From positions 1 through 41,050 of the forward strand of contig NZ_JBAKFX010000037.1 of assembly GCF_037577855.1 (NCBI RefSeq): a stretch of DNA of 41,050 nt. The letters are read 5' to 3'. The DNA comes from Dethiothermospora halolimnae (GTDB lineage: Bacteria > Bacillota > Clostridia > Tissierellales > VENL01). Each line of letters opens with the position of its first letter. Positions within the stretch are counted from its first letter, which is position 1. The translations under genes were made by a program, and so were the position numbers. Shown here one piece after another: positions 7,949 through 16,800 of this stretch. The notes below the pieces were generated by a model, which was not told where the DNA came from, searched no databases, and was given only the letters and a program-made list of their open reading frames with translations.

Positions 7949-8962
7949 TTATATACCTTTGCTTGCTATATATTTAGCTAAGTCCACAACCCTAGCAGAA
8001 TACCCCCACTCATTATCATACCATGAAACTATTTTAACCATTTTTCCTGTCACCATAGTAGATAATCCATCAACTATAGAAGAACGAGGGTCACCTTTAT
8101 AATCTATAGACACTAATGGTTCTTCTGAATAGCCTAATACTCCTTTTAATTCACCCTCTGCTGCATCTTTAAACACTTTATTTATCTCATCAGCAGTAGC
8201 TTCCTTTTCAAGTTCAAATGTTGCATCTACTACAGATACTGTAGGTGTTGGAACCCTCATTGCCATACCATTTAGCTTACCTTTAAGCTCAGGTATAACT
8301 AATGCAACTGCTTTGGCTGCTCCAGTAGTAGTTGGTATGATTGACTCTGCAGCTGCTCTAGCTCTTCTTAAATCTTTTTTATGGGTACCATCTAAGATTC
8401 TTTGATCATTTGTATATGAGTGTACTGTTGTCATAAGGCCTCTTTCAATACCAAAGTTGTCTAATATAACCTTAGCAAATGGAGCTAAACAGTTAGTTGT
8501 ACATGATGCATTTGATATTATTTGGTGATTAGCTGGGTCATAATCCTTTTCATTTACCCCCATAACTACTGTAACATCTTCTCCCTTTGCAGGTGCACTT
8601 ATTAATACTTTTTTAGCTCCAGCTGTAAGATGTTTAGAAGCTCCTTCCCTATCTCTAAATATACCAGTTGATTCAACTACTAATTCTACCCCCATATCTT
8701 TCCAAGGAAGTTTTTCCGGTTCCCTTTCTCCCAGTACTTTTATTTTTTTATCATTAATAACTAAATAGTCTCCATCTACTTTAACAGTACCATTAAATTT
8801 TCCAAAGCATGAATCATACTTAAATAAATGAGCTAAATCTTCAATATTTCCTGGATTGTTTACTGCGACAACATCAAACTCATTTACATTGTTTTCCATG
8901 GCAATCCTCAATACATTTCTTCCAATTCTTCCAAAACCATTAATAGCAACTTTCATAGTCAT
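7949..8962 (-). CDS. gap: Glyceraldehyde-3-phosphate dehydrogenase, type I
   Basis: NAD-dependent oxidation and phosphorylation of glyceraldehyde-3-phosphate. It has 337 residues. The N-terminal NAD-binding Rossmann motif is VAINGFGRIGRN. The catalytic Cys154 lies in SNASCTTNCLAPFAK and the catalytic His181 in TTVHSYTNDQ. The C-terminus has the conserved SWYDNEWGYSARVVDL. The start ATG follows GAGGAGGAGTTTTA; a second ATG two codons in is possible. It directly follows cggR, as in the classical cggR-gapA arrangement, with a small hairpin at 9000-9019 in the 83-bp gap. Confidence 0.98.
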   Translation of the reverse strand: MTMKVAINGFGRIGRNVLRIAMENNVNEFDVVAVNNPGNIEDLAHLFKYDSCFGKFNGTVKVDGDYLVINDKKIKVLGEREPEKLPWKDMGVELVVESTGIFRDREGASKHLTAGAKKVLISAPAKGEDVTVVMGVNEKDYDPANHQIISNASCTTNCLAPFAKVILDNFGIERGLMTTVHSYTNDQRILDGTHKKDLRRARAAAESIIPTTTGAAKAVALVIPELKGKLNGMAMRVPTPTVSVVDATFELEKEATADEINKVFKDAAEGELKGVLGYSEEPLVSIDYKGDPRSSIVDGLSTMVTGKMVKIVSWYDNEWGYSARVVDLAKYIASKGI

Positions 8963-8999
8963 TAAAACTCCTCCTCTAAATTTAATTTATGTATATAAT

Positions 9000-9019
9000 A
9001 ATTTGTCCCAAGACAAATT
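9000..9019 (-). promoter_or_regulatory. Hairpin in the cggR-gap intergenic region
   Basis: AATTTGTC-CCAA-GACAAATT is an 8-bp perfect stem with a 4-base loop, about 40 bp upstream of gap. In Bacillus subtilis the cggR-gapA message is cleaved between the two genes and a stem protects the gapA 5' end, so a similar role is plausible. On the minus strand it also reads TGTCTTGGGACA, which contains CggR half-site words (TGTC, GGGAC). Which role applies, if either, is unknown. Confidence 0.55.
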
Positions 9020-9045
9020 TATTAATCAATTTTTAATATTAAACA

Positions 9046-10071
9046 TTATTTTAAAAGTTTTATTATTTCTTTACCTGCACCTTCGTCGGTTATCAGAGTC
9101 ATACCTTCCCTTAGAGAGCAAATAGATATTATAGCTTCTGCTTTTCTTTTACCACAAGCAACACCTATAACATTTTCTATTTTTTTAAAATTTTCTAATG
9201 ATAACCCCACTGTATTAGACTCAAAAATTTTATTTCCATTTCTATCAAAGTAATATCCAAAAGCCTCAGCCACTGCTCCGTTTTTGTTGAGGTTATCAAT
9301 GATATCTTCAGCTAAATTTCTCCTTTCGGCCATATCATCTGATCTGCCTATACCATAGACTAAAATATCTATTTCCTTTATTTTTTGTAATAGCTCTCTT
9401 ATTTCTGGAATCAACTGCAATGTCTTTAATGCTTCTTTACCAATATTATCGGGCATATGAAGTAATTTGTATTTGCCTCCTAATTTTTCAGCTAATGTGG
9501 CTGCTATATTATTGGATTGCGTTTTAAGATTGATTCCTAATCCTCCCCTAGCAGGTAAAACTAAAATATCCTTTTTAGAGTTTCCATAGTCCATTTCATT
9601 AGCCACTGCTGCCATTGTACTTCCTCCAGTGACCCCTATTATATTATTATCATTTAATATATTTTTTATATATAAAGATGTTCTTTTTCCAACATCATTT
9701 ATTGTTATCCCTTCTTTATCAGAATCCCCAGGAACAACTATTACTTTTTTAATATGTAATTTCCTTTCCAACTCCCTTTCTAAACCCGTTAATCCTTTTA
9801 GGGAATGTATAAAATCATTAAGTTCTTTTATTATAACCTTTCCCTCTTCAGTTATATTCATACCCATAGATTTTACTTCTAATAATTTCTGCTTTTTTAA
9901 AATGTTAACTTCAGTCCTAATAACCCTTTCCCCTAAATTTAAATTATTAGCAAGGGTTCTTCTTCCTATAGGTTGGTTATAAAGTATATTTCTTAAAATA
10001 TTATATCTTTTAATGGTTATATCTACTACTTCAGGTGCAATTTTTCTCTGTAATTTAATAATTTTTTCCAT
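9046..10071 (-). CDS. cggR: Central glycolytic genes regulator CggR (SorC/DeoR family)
   Basis: Repressor of the gap operon that is released by phosphorylated sugars (fructose-1,6-bisphosphate in B. subtilis). The 341 residues comprise an N-terminal winged helix-turn-helix (about 29-73, with GRRTLANNLNLGERVIRTEV) and a C-terminal SorC-type sugar-binding domain (about 90-341). The latter carries VTGGSTMAAVANEM, LPARGGLG and LVYGIGRSDDMAERRNL. Its position directly ahead of gap and behind an operator-like site supports the name over other SorC regulators. The start ATG follows AAGGGGAGTTTATT. Confidence 0.93.
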   Translation of the reverse strand: MEKIIKLQRKIAPEVVDITIKRYNILRNILYNQPIGRRTLANNLNLGERVIRTEVNILKKQKLLEVKSMGMNITEEGKVIIKELNDFIHSLKGLTGLERELERKLHIKKVIVVPGDSDKEGITINDVGKRTSLYIKNILNDNNIIGVTGGSTMAAVANEMDYGNSKKDILVLPARGGLGINLKTQSNNIAATLAEKLGGKYKLLHMPDNIGKEALKTLQLIPEIRELLQKIKEIDILVYGIGRSDDMAERRNLAEDIIDNLNKNGAVAEAFGYYFDRNGNKIFESNTVGLSLENFKKIENVIGVACGKRKAEAIISICSLREGMTLITDEGAGKEIIKLLK

Positions 10072-10157
10072 AATAAACTCCCCTTAATCTACACCTTGTT
10101 TTACTTATTTAAGACTCTATATGTTTATTATTTTCTATATATTAATTATGTATTCTA

Positions 10158-10193
10158 GGGACATCTTTTGTCCCGTGTGTTGTTTTGAGTCCC
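10158..10193 (-). promoter_or_regulatory. Predicted CggR operator
   Basis: On the minus strand GGGACTCAAAACAAC is followed by ACACGGGACAAAAGATGTCCC. The known CggR operator is built from two CGGGAC-N6-TGTC half sites. The second half here (GGGAC-AAAAGA-TGTC) matches exactly. The first has CAAC in place of TGTC, and the two GGGAC words are one base closer than in B. subtilis. It lies downstream of the promoter at 10225-10253 and upstream of cggR, the same layout as in Bacillus. Confidence 0.8.
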
Positions 10194-10224
10194 ACCACAA
10201 TAAAAAAAATTTGCCTTCTCTTTA

Positions 10225-10253
10225 ATTATAAAGGATACTATATAATTTTTCAA
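10225..10253 (-). promoter_or_regulatory. Sigma-A promoter of the cggR-gap operon
   Basis: On the minus strand TTGAAA (10248-10253) and TATAAT (10225-10230) are separated by exactly 17 bp. Transcription would start near 10218, just upstream of the predicted CggR operator. Confidence 0.85.
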
Positions 10254-10282
10254 GGAAATAATTTCAATTTTCATGAAAGTTA

Positions 10283-10307
10283 ATTGGGGGACTACGTATC
10301 CCCCAAT
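10283..10307. repeat. Single copy of the GGGGGA...TCCCCC hairpin after rpoN
   Basis: ATTGGGGGA-CTACGTA-TCCCCCAAT forms a 9-bp stem in the space between the rpoN stop codon and the cggR promoter. It closely resembles the first unit of the 2570-2755 array and the hairpin at 33208-33235. It could end rpoN transcription, but no T-tract follows it on the minus strand. Confidence 0.75.
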
Positions 10308-10330
10308 AGCTTCATAATAATAAATTTAAA

Positions 10331-11707
10331 TTAGAACCTTCTTCTTTTAGAGGATGATGGTATATTTAGTTCATCCCTATATTTGGCTACAGTTCTTCTT
10401 GAAATTTGAATGTTCTTTTCTTTTAATATATTGGCAATTTTTTGATCGCTTAAGGGTTTTTTTGAATCTTCCGTTGTTATTAACTCCTCTATCATAGTTT
10501 TAATACCAGTAGATGCTATAGCTCCCTCTGACTTAGATATTCCACTTGAAAAGAAAAACTTCAGTTCAAATATTCCCCTAGGAGTTTGAATATACTTTCC
10601 CGTAGTTGCACGACTAACAGTTGATTCATGGACTTCTATGTCTTCTGCAATATCCTTTAAGGTTAATGGTTTTAGAAACCTTTTCCCCTTCTTGAAAAAA
10701 TCATATTGAAACTTTATAATCGATTTAGTTACATTATATATAGTCATTCGTCTCTGTTCTATACTCTTTATAATCCATAGGGCAGAATTAAGTTTATTTT
10801 TAAGATATTCAGATATTTTTTCTTCATCTGTAGTCTTTAATAAATTATTATAATATTTACTTATATTAAGCCTTGGTATTGCATTATCATTTAAGACAAT
10901 AATATATTCATCATCAACCTCATGGAGAATTATATCTGGAGTTATAAATTTTATCTCTTCTACTTCATTGGAAAAACCTCTACCTGGCTTTGGTTCTAAA
11001 GTCTTTATTAAATCACATATATTTTGTACTTCTTTAGTGGAAATTTTCAACTGTTTTGCTAACTTAGTTATACTATTTGTTCCTATATACTCTAAATGCT
11101 CTTCTACAACTTTATATACATTTGGATCATCTATTTTTTTTCTTTTTAATTGTATCTTCAAACACTCTTTTAAGTCCCTAGCACCGACTCCACTGGGTTC
11201 AAAGGTTTGAATTATTTCAACTATATTTTTTACTTTTTTATGCTCTGTATTCATTTCATTAGCAATCTCATCTATAGACGCATTTAGATAACCATTATTA
11301 TCTATACTTTCAATTATAAATTGGGAAATATCCTTGTCTTCCTTATTAAAAAAAGTTAAATTTATTTGAAATAATAAATAATCTTTAAGGGACATTTCTT
11401 CCGATGTATAGTCTTCATAGTTAGAATGTTCTTTTTTCTCAAACTGAATATTTTTATAGCTGGTATTATCATATCTATTTAATAGATCATCCAGTTCAAA
11501 GTCGTATTCCTCTTCCTTGGCTTTTTCTATATCTTCATTATCTATATCATTTTCAAGTTCTAATACTGGATTTTTTTCCATCTCTAATTCAATACATTGT
11601 TTTAACTCTTGACTGTTAAATTGAAGCATTTGTATCGCTTGTCTAAGTTCAGGAGTCATCACTAGTTTTTGAACTTGTTGTAGGTTTAAATCGAAACCTA
11701 ACTTCAT
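10331..11707 (-). CDS. rpoN: RNA polymerase sigma-54 factor
   Basis: Directs polymerase to -24/-12 promoters that need an AAA+ activator. The 458 residues show all three regions. The glutamine-rich activator-responsive N-terminus is LQQVQKLVMTPELRQAIQML (about 9-30), followed by an acidic linker and core-binding domain. The DNA-binding helix-turn-helix is LKDIAEDIEVHESTVSRA, and the RpoN box is SRRTVAKYRDELNIPSSSKR (436-455). The frame opens with a GTG at 11722, but that stretch contains the GGGAGTGG ribosome site. The ATG at 11707 gives the standard MKLGFDLNLQQ start. It has its own promoter upstream. No AAA+ activator gene is in the window. Confidence 0.97.
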   Translation of the reverse strand: MKLGFDLNLQQVQKLVMTPELRQAIQMLQFNSQELKQCIELEMEKNPVLELENDIDNEDIEKAKEEEYDFELDDLLNRYDNTSYKNIQFEKKEHSNYEDYTSEEMSLKDYLLFQINLTFFNKEDKDISQFIIESIDNNGYLNASIDEIANEMNTEHKKVKNIVEIIQTFEPSGVGARDLKECLKIQLKRKKIDDPNVYKVVEEHLEYIGTNSITKLAKQLKISTKEVQNICDLIKTLEPKPGRGFSNEVEEIKFITPDIILHEVDDEYIIVLNDNAIPRLNISKYYNNLLKTTDEEKISEYLKNKLNSALWIIKSIEQRRMTIYNVTKSIIKFQYDFFKKGKRFLKPLTLKDIAEDIEVHESTVSRATTGKYIQTPRGIFELKFFFSSGISKSEGAIASTGIKTMIEELITTEDSKKPLSDQKIANILKEKNIQISRRTVAKYRDELNIPSSSKRRRF

Positions 11708-11735
11708 TGTATCCACTCCCACTAATGGCTTTGTT

Positions 11736-11755
11736 GTTAAAACTTATGTTTTAAC
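11736..11755 (-). promoter_or_regulatory. Inverted repeat at the rpoN transcription start (possible operator)
   Basis: GTTAAAAC-TTAT-GTTTTAAC is a perfect 8+8 bp inverted repeat. It begins about 8 bp downstream of the rpoN -10 box and so covers the expected start site. The position suits a repressor site or a 5' mRNA hairpin. The binding factor is unknown. Confidence 0.5.
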
Positions 11756-11762
11756 TACTACT

Positions 11763-11772
11763 ATTATACCAA
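11763..11772 (-). promoter_or_regulatory. Extended -10 promoter of rpoN
   Basis: On the minus strand the sequence reads TTGGTATAAT. This is a perfect TATAAT preceded by TGn, the extended -10 form that tolerates a poor -35 (the expected -35 position is CTTTTT-like). It lies just after the terminator of the preceding transporter operon. Confidence 0.7.
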
Positions 11773-11784
11773 AAAATAACCAAT

Positions 11785-11811
11785 AAAAAAAGCGACCTAT
11801 AGTCGCTTTTA
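11785..11811 (-). terminator. Terminator of the nucleoside transporter operon
   Basis: AAAAGCGAC-TATAG-GTCGCTTTT with a run of Ts on the minus strand (GTCGCTTTTTTTATTGG) is a classic intrinsic terminator. The symmetric A and T tails would let it work on both strands. Confidence 0.85.
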
Positions 11812-11876
11812 ATTTGCCCTTAAAATATTTTTGTTTCCTTTGTCGATACTTCAAAGTCAGACAAAGTCACTTTTAA

Positions 11877-12824
11877 TTATTTTCCACCTTTTTCATATGG
11901 TTGACCACTCGCTGACGGAGCATTTGCCCTTCCAACAAATCCAATTAATATAATGATAGTCAACACATATGGTAACATTGATAATATTGACTCTGAAACT
12001 TCTAGTGTAGTACCACCAATAAATATTGTTAAACCTTGGGCGGCTCCAAATAATAAACAAGCCCACATCGCCCCTTGAGGCTTCCATTTACCGAAAATCA
12101 TGGCTGCAAGGGCAATAAAACCATGTCCCGAAACAAGGGTTGGTCTGAAATTAGAAACTATAGCAAGACTCATTGAAGCTCCTCCTATACCTGCTAAAAC
12201 ACCAGACATTATTACTGAAAAATATCTTACAGCATATACATTAACACCTAAAGTATCCGCCGCCTTTGGATGCTCTCCTACCGCTCTTATTCTAAGTCCT
12301 AGTTTAGTTTTATAAAGTACATACCATACTACAAAAACTAAAATAAATGCAATATATACTGTTGCATACCTATTTAAAACTATATCAAAAAAAGAGTTAT
12401 CGGGAAATACCCCATTTAGCGGTCTTGGTATTTTATCTCCAAGGGATAATGGTTTTGTTTGCTTAGCACCATCAAATAATATCCCAGATAAGAATAATGC
12501 TAATCCAGGGCCTAAAAAGTTTATGGCTATACCTGAAACAACCTGATCAGCTCCAAAGGAAATTGAAGCTATAGCATGTATCAGGCCCATAAGTCCTCCC
12601 ACTATAGCCGCTGCCAATAACCCCAACCATGCATTATGGGCAAAATATCCTACAGTAGCTCCTATAAAGGCACCTATTGTCATCATACCTTCAAGACCTA
12701 TATTAATAACCCCTGAATTTTCAGACATTACACCACCTAAAGCTGTATAGATTAACGGGGTTGAATACATTAAAGTACTACTTAATATTAATGCTATATT
12801 TTGAATTATCTCATTCATTTCCAT
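11877..12824 (-). CDS. nupQ: Nucleoside ABC transporter permease (NupQ/YufQ-like)
   Basis: One of two inner-membrane subunits of a BMP-type ABC importer for nucleosides such as guanosine. The 315 residues are strongly hydrophobic with about eight to ten helices. Family signatures include GGVMSENSGVINIGLEGMM near the N-terminus, and GLRIRAVGEHPKAADTLGVNV, the coupling loop that contacts the ATPase. The frame extends to a GTG, but the ATG at 12824 after GAGGTGAAGAAA is the better start. It overlaps the end of the preceding permease gene by 14 bp, which implies translational coupling. Substrate is inferred from family and operon. Confidence 0.9.
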   Translation of the reverse strand: MEMNEIIQNIALILSSTLMYSTPLIYTALGGVMSENSGVINIGLEGMMTIGAFIGATVGYFAHNAWLGLLAAAIVGGLMGLIHAIASISFGADQVVSGIAINFLGPGLALFLSGILFDGAKQTKPLSLGDKIPRPLNGVFPDNSFFDIVLNRYATVYIAFILVFVVWYVLYKTKLGLRIRAVGEHPKAADTLGVNVYAVRYFSVIMSGVLAGIGGASMSLAIVSNFRPTLVSGHGFIALAAMIFGKWKPQGAMWACLLFGAAQGLTIFIGGTTLEVSESILSMLPYVLTIIILIGFVGRANAPSASGQPYEKGGK

Positions 12825-13983
12825 TTTCTTCACCTCGTTTCCTACGGGAGTACTTAGTTATATTGTTTAAAGGCTTTCCAATCCATTTTATAAACTTAGG
12901 TATAGCTACAAAAAACACAATTGTACCTATAACTATACTGACTATCTCAGATGGGGCTCTTAAAGCATAATTTAGTTTTGAACCACCATACTTAAGTCCT
13001 CCAAACAATAATGCACCTAGCACTGAACCTATTGCGGTATTACCACCTATTAAAGCAACCCCTATACCATCAAATCCATAGCCCTCCATAGCGGCAAGCA
13101 CCGATACGTGTTTATTAACCCCAAGTACCTGAATAGTACCTGCTATCCCTGAAAGGGCACCTGCTATGAACATAGATGTTACCATACTTTTCTTAACATT
13201 GATTCCACCATATTCGGCGGCATATTTATTAAATCCAACAGCCCTTAATTCATAGCCTAAAGTAGTTTTCTTTAAAATATACCATACAATAACTGCCAAT
13301 ATTATAGCTATTATTATACCTAGATTTACTGGAGAACCAAATATATCCCTTAAGATAGGGCTATCCTTAAGCCATTCTCTTCCGGCTTTCGAGTATTTCC
13401 ATTTTTCCAATATACCTATACTAGCACTTTGTTGTATATCCATAGTAGTTTCACCTTGGGGTCTTTTAAATCCTTCAAACATAATGAAATAGTTATTTAA
13501 ATAAAGAGCTATCCAGTTAAGCATGATTGTAGCTATAACCTCATGAACTCCAAATCTAGATTTTAAGTATCCTGCTATAGCTCCCCAAAGACCTGCAGCT
13601 AAGGCTCCTAGTAATATTGCTACAATAGCATGTAAAACTATAGGCAAATCCCAAAATAATCCCACAGCTGCAGCAACTAAAGATCCAACTATAAACTGTC
13701 CCTCTGCACCAATATTAAATAATCCCGTTCTAAATGCAAATGATACCGAAAGTCCAGTTATTATAAGAGGTGTTGCATATACAATTGTATATGATATATA
13801 TTTGGGTCGTCCAAATACTCCGTCAAAAATTACTTTATATGCCTCTATAGGACTAAATCCCGCAATCTTTAAAGCAATTGCCCCTACTATTAATCCAAAT
13901 ACTATAGATATTAATGTAAATCCCAAAGTTCCTTTAAATGTATTTATTATTCTTCCTTTAATGGGTGTTTTATTGTCCTTCAT
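12811..13983 (-). CDS. nupP: Nucleoside ABC transporter permease (NupP/YufP-like)
   Basis: The second permease of the same importer, 390 residues. A hydrophilic N-terminus (KDNKTPIKGRIINTFKG) precedes the membrane part. Family marks are FRTGLFNIGAEGQFIVGS, TIMLNWIALYLNNYF and the coupling motif GYELRAVGFNKYAAEYGGINV. The ATG at 13983 lies 8 nt behind GGAGG and inside the 3' end of the ATPase gene, with 14 bp overlap. The longer reading frame starts at a GTG within that Shine-Dalgarno. Confidence 0.9.
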   Translation of the reverse strand: MKDNKTPIKGRIINTFKGTLGFTLISIVFGLIVGAIALKIAGFSPIEAYKVIFDGVFGRPKYISYTIVYATPLIITGLSVSFAFRTGLFNIGAEGQFIVGSLVAAAVGLFWDLPIVLHAIVAILLGALAAGLWGAIAGYLKSRFGVHEVIATIMLNWIALYLNNYFIMFEGFKRPQGETTMDIQQSASIGILEKWKYSKAGREWLKDSPILRDIFGSPVNLGIIIAIILAVIVWYILKKTTLGYELRAVGFNKYAAEYGGINVKKSMVTSMFIAGALSGIAGTIQVLGVNKHVSVLAAMEGYGFDGIGVALIGGNTAIGSVLGALLFGGLKYGGSKLNYALRAPSEIVSIVIGTIVFFVAIPKFIKWIGKPLNNITKYSRRKRGEENGNE

Positions 13984-15514
13984 TATCAACACCTCCTCCT
14001 GCCATCATAAGTCCCAATTTATTTTCATCGGCATCTTTAGCATCTACTATTCCTACAATCTTACCTTCATATATTACAGCAATTCTGTCGGATACATTTA
14101 TTACTTCATCTAATTCTAATGATACTAATAAAACACCTTTATTTTTATTTCTTTGGTCTACCAATGATTTATGGACATATTCTATAGCTCCCACGTCTAA
14201 ACCTCTAGTGGGTTGAGCTGCAATAAGTAGATCCGGGTCATTTGTAACTTCCCTAGCTATAATAACCTTTTGCTGATTACCTCCAGATAAAGATTTAGCC
14301 TGTATTTTCTCATTTTCAGGTCTTATATCAAACTTCTTAATTAGATCTCTAGCAAATTCATTGATTTTTTCATGATTTAATATACCCCTTTTAGCAAAGG
14401 GAGCTTTATAGTAATTCTCTAATACCATATTTTCAGATACGGTATAATCAAGTACTAATCCCCTCTTTTGTCTATCTTCTGGTATAGTAGATATATTACT
14501 ATCTATTATCTCCTTAGGTGACTTATTAGTTATATCTTCACCATTTATCTTTACATTACCTGACTTAACTTTTCTAAGACCAGTAAGCCCCTCTATTAAT
14601 TCACTTTGACCATTACCGTCAACACCTGCTAACCCGACTATTTCTCCAGCCCTTACTTGTAAGGATAGTCCTTCTACTGCTTCAATCCCTCGATTATCTT
14701 CCACTACTAAATTATCTATTTCTAAAACAACTTTACCAGCTGTTCTATCTTCTTTTTCAACTTTAAAACTAACTTCTCTACCAACCATTTTTGATGCCAG
14801 TTCATCTTCATCAGTTTCACTAACATCTACTGTGTCTATATGTTTACCCCTTCTTATAATTGTACAGTAATCTGCCACCTGTTTTATTTCTTTTAATTTA
14901 TGGGTTATTATTATTATAGATTTTCCTTCTTTTGTTAGGTTTCTTATAATTTTAATTAAATCCTCTATCTCTTGGGGTGTTAATACGGCTGTAGGCTCAT
15001 CTAGTATAAGTATATCTGCTCCTCTATATAAGGTCTTTAATATTTCAACCCTTTGTTGCATACCTACAGTTATATTTTCTATTTTTTCATTGGGATCAAC
15101 GTGTAATCCATATCGTTTAGAAAGTTCTTCTACTTCTTTGATAGCTTTTTTCATATCAAGTTTTCCAAGTCCCGATGTTGTTTCCATTCCTAAAATTATA
15201 TTTTCAGCAACTGTAAAGGGTTCAACTAACATAAAGTGTTGATGAACCATACCTATACCCCTTTTAATTGCTACATTGGGATCAAATAAATTTACTTTTT
15301 TTCCATTTATATAAACTTCACCATTGGTAGGTTTATAAAGTCCATATAATACATTCATAAGTGTAGTTTTTCCCGCTCCGTTTTCCCCTAATAGAGCATG
15401 GACTTCCCCCTTATGAACAGTAAGATTTATATTATCATTAGCAGTAAAATCACCAAATTTTTTGGTAACATTTTTCATTTCGACTGCTTTATGATTAAAA
15501 TCTATATTATTCAA
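13970..15514 (-). CDS. nupO: Nucleoside ABC transporter ATP-binding protein (NupO/YufO-like)
   Basis: Tandem-domain ATPase of 514 residues that powers the importer. Domain 1 (about 8-240) has Walker A GENGAGKTTL, a divergent signature VGMQQRVEIL and Walker B DILILDEPTAVL. Domain 2 (about 260-505) has a degenerate Walker A GVDGNGQSEL, the signature LSGGNQQKV and a degenerate Walker B region DLLIAAQPTRGLD. This asymmetric pattern is typical of sugar- and nucleoside-type ABC proteins. The start codon is TTG, 7 nt after GAGGAGGT. It follows the lipoprotein gene by 77 bp. Confidence 0.95.
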   Translation of the reverse strand: MNNIDFNHKAVEMKNVTKKFGDFTANDNINLTVHKGEVHALLGENGAGKTTLMNVLYGLYKPTNGEVYINGKKVNLFDPNVAIKRGIGMVHQHFMLVEPFTVAENIILGMETTSGLGKLDMKKAIKEVEELSKRYGLHVDPNEKIENITVGMQQRVEILKTLYRGADILILDEPTAVLTPQEIEDLIKIIRNLTKEGKSIIIITHKLKEIKQVADYCTIIRRGKHIDTVDVSETDEDELASKMVGREVSFKVEKEDRTAGKVVLEIDNLVVEDNRGIEAVEGLSLQVRAGEIVGLAGVDGNGQSELIEGLTGLRKVKSGNVKINGEDITNKSPKEIIDSNISTIPEDRQKRGLVLDYTVSENMVLENYYKAPFAKRGILNHEKINEFARDLIKKFDIRPENEKIQAKSLSGGNQQKVIIAREVTNDPDLLIAAQPTRGLDVGAIEYVHKSLVDQRNKNKGVLLVSLELDEVINVSDRIAVIYEGKIVGIVDAKDADENKLGLMMAGGGVDNEGQ

Positions 15515-15544
15515 TGGATTTACCTCCTCTTCCCTATATCCAAA

Positions 15545-15568
15545 CAGCTCAGACCGATGTCCGAGCTG
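15545..15568 (-). promoter_or_regulatory. Hairpin between lipoprotein and ATPase genes
   Basis: CAGCTC/GAGCTG with an inner GAC/GTC pair forms a compact stem in the 77-bp gap. There is no T-tract. Such stems often protect the message of the binding protein, which is needed in excess over the ATPase; that role is inferred. Confidence 0.5.
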
Positions 15569-15591
15569 TAGATATATTGTTCATTTTCAAT

Positions 15592-16671
15592 TTATTCTGC
15601 ACTAAATTCCTTATAAGTATCTTCATTGTAAGGAACCACTATATCTCCATCTATAATCTTTTGTTTAACTTCTTCTACTTCATCAAGTATCTCTTGAGGT
15701 ACATCTTCATCGGATGTTGGAGCTATACCTACTGCATCTTCAGCTAAACCATAAACTACAGTTTCTCCACCTTTAAATTCATTGTTTTGATAGTCTTCTG
15801 TAACTGCATATATAGCAACATCAACACGCTTCATAGCTGAAGTTAAAACATTTTCTGGAGCTAAGTAATTTTGATCTCTATCAACACCTATAGCCCATTT
15901 ACCTTCTTCTTTAGCAGCTTCTATAACCCCATTACCAGTACCACCAGCTGCATGGAATACTATGTCGGCACCTTTAGTATACATTTGCTTAGCTATAGCT
16001 TTACCTTTAGCTGCATCACCAAAGGATTCAGCATATTGTCTTAATACTTCTGCATCAGGATTTGCATATTTTACACCAGCATGGAATCCATAATCAAATC
16101 CATCGATTACTTCACCTTTCATACCTCCAACAAAGCCAACCTTATTAGTTTCAGTCATCTTACCTGCTATGTAACCAACTAGGAAAGAACCCTGCTCAGC
16201 TTTAAACACAACACCTAAAACGTTTTCTGGAGTTTCTTCTCCATATGAAAAGTCTATTATTGCATAGTCTTGATCTGGATTATTTAATGCTGCCTTTTTC
16301 ATTTCTGGAGCTAATTTATATCCTATACCCCAAATTAAGTCATTGTTAGCATCTAACAATTGCTCTAAGTTAGATTTATAATCTGTTTCCTGTTGAGACT
16401 CTTGATATCCTGCTTTTATACCTAATTCTTTTTCAGCTTTTTGTAGTCCTTCCCAAGCTGATTGGTTAAAGGATTGATCATTTACTCCACCAATATCAGT
16501 AACCATTGCTACACTTATCTTCTCTTCACCATTACCTGTTGCATCTCCACCATTCTCAGTCTTGTCACCATCGTTAGTGTTACCACCATTATCAGTATCT
16601 GTTCCACAACCTACTGCTAATGTTGCCACTAACATAATTGATAATAATAATGCTAAACCTTTTTTAAACAT
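15592..16671 (-). CDS. bmpA: BMP-family nucleoside-binding lipoprotein
   Basis: The extracytoplasmic substrate-binding component of the importer. It has a lipoprotein signal peptide, with lipobox LAVGC and the lipidated Cys at about residue 22. A low-complexity Gly/Asp/Asn linker (about 23-52) follows, then a BMP/PnrA domain with VAMVTDIGGVNDQSFNQSAWEG, KVGFVGGMKGEVIDGFDYGF and IVFHAAGGTGNGVIEAA. It has 359 residues. The ATG follows AAGGAGGGTTTAT. It is the first gene of the operon. Family members bind purine nucleosides; no purine riboswitch was recognised upstream. Confidence 0.94.
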   Translation of the reverse strand: MFKKGLALLLSIMLVATLAVGCGTDTDNGGNTNDGDKTENGGDATGNGEEKISVAMVTDIGGVNDQSFNQSAWEGLQKAEKELGIKAGYQESQQETDYKSNLEQLLDANNDLIWGIGYKLAPEMKKAALNNPDQDYAIIDFSYGEETPENVLGVVFKAEQGSFLVGYIAGKMTETNKVGFVGGMKGEVIDGFDYGFHAGVKYANPDAEVLRQYAESFGDAAKGKAIAKQMYTKGADIVFHAAGGTGNGVIEAAKEEGKWAIGVDRDQNYLAPENVLTSAMKRVDVAIYAVTEDYQNNEFKGGETVVYGLAEDAVGIAPTSDEDVPQEILDEVEEVKQKIIDGDIVVPYNEDTYKEFSAE

Positions 16672-16800
16672 ATAAACCCTCCTTAAATTTTAAATAACCT
16701 TCACGTGTAGTATTTACCCGCGAATAATAACAATTCTACATTTTTTTTTAAAATCCTTTTTATTTTATAAAAAATTTATTACTTTTAACTATCTATTACT

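Noticed and set aside
11893..12087. 64-codon minus-strand frame inside nupQ
   Set aside because: An out-of-frame reading within a well-supported permease gene, without its own ribosome site.
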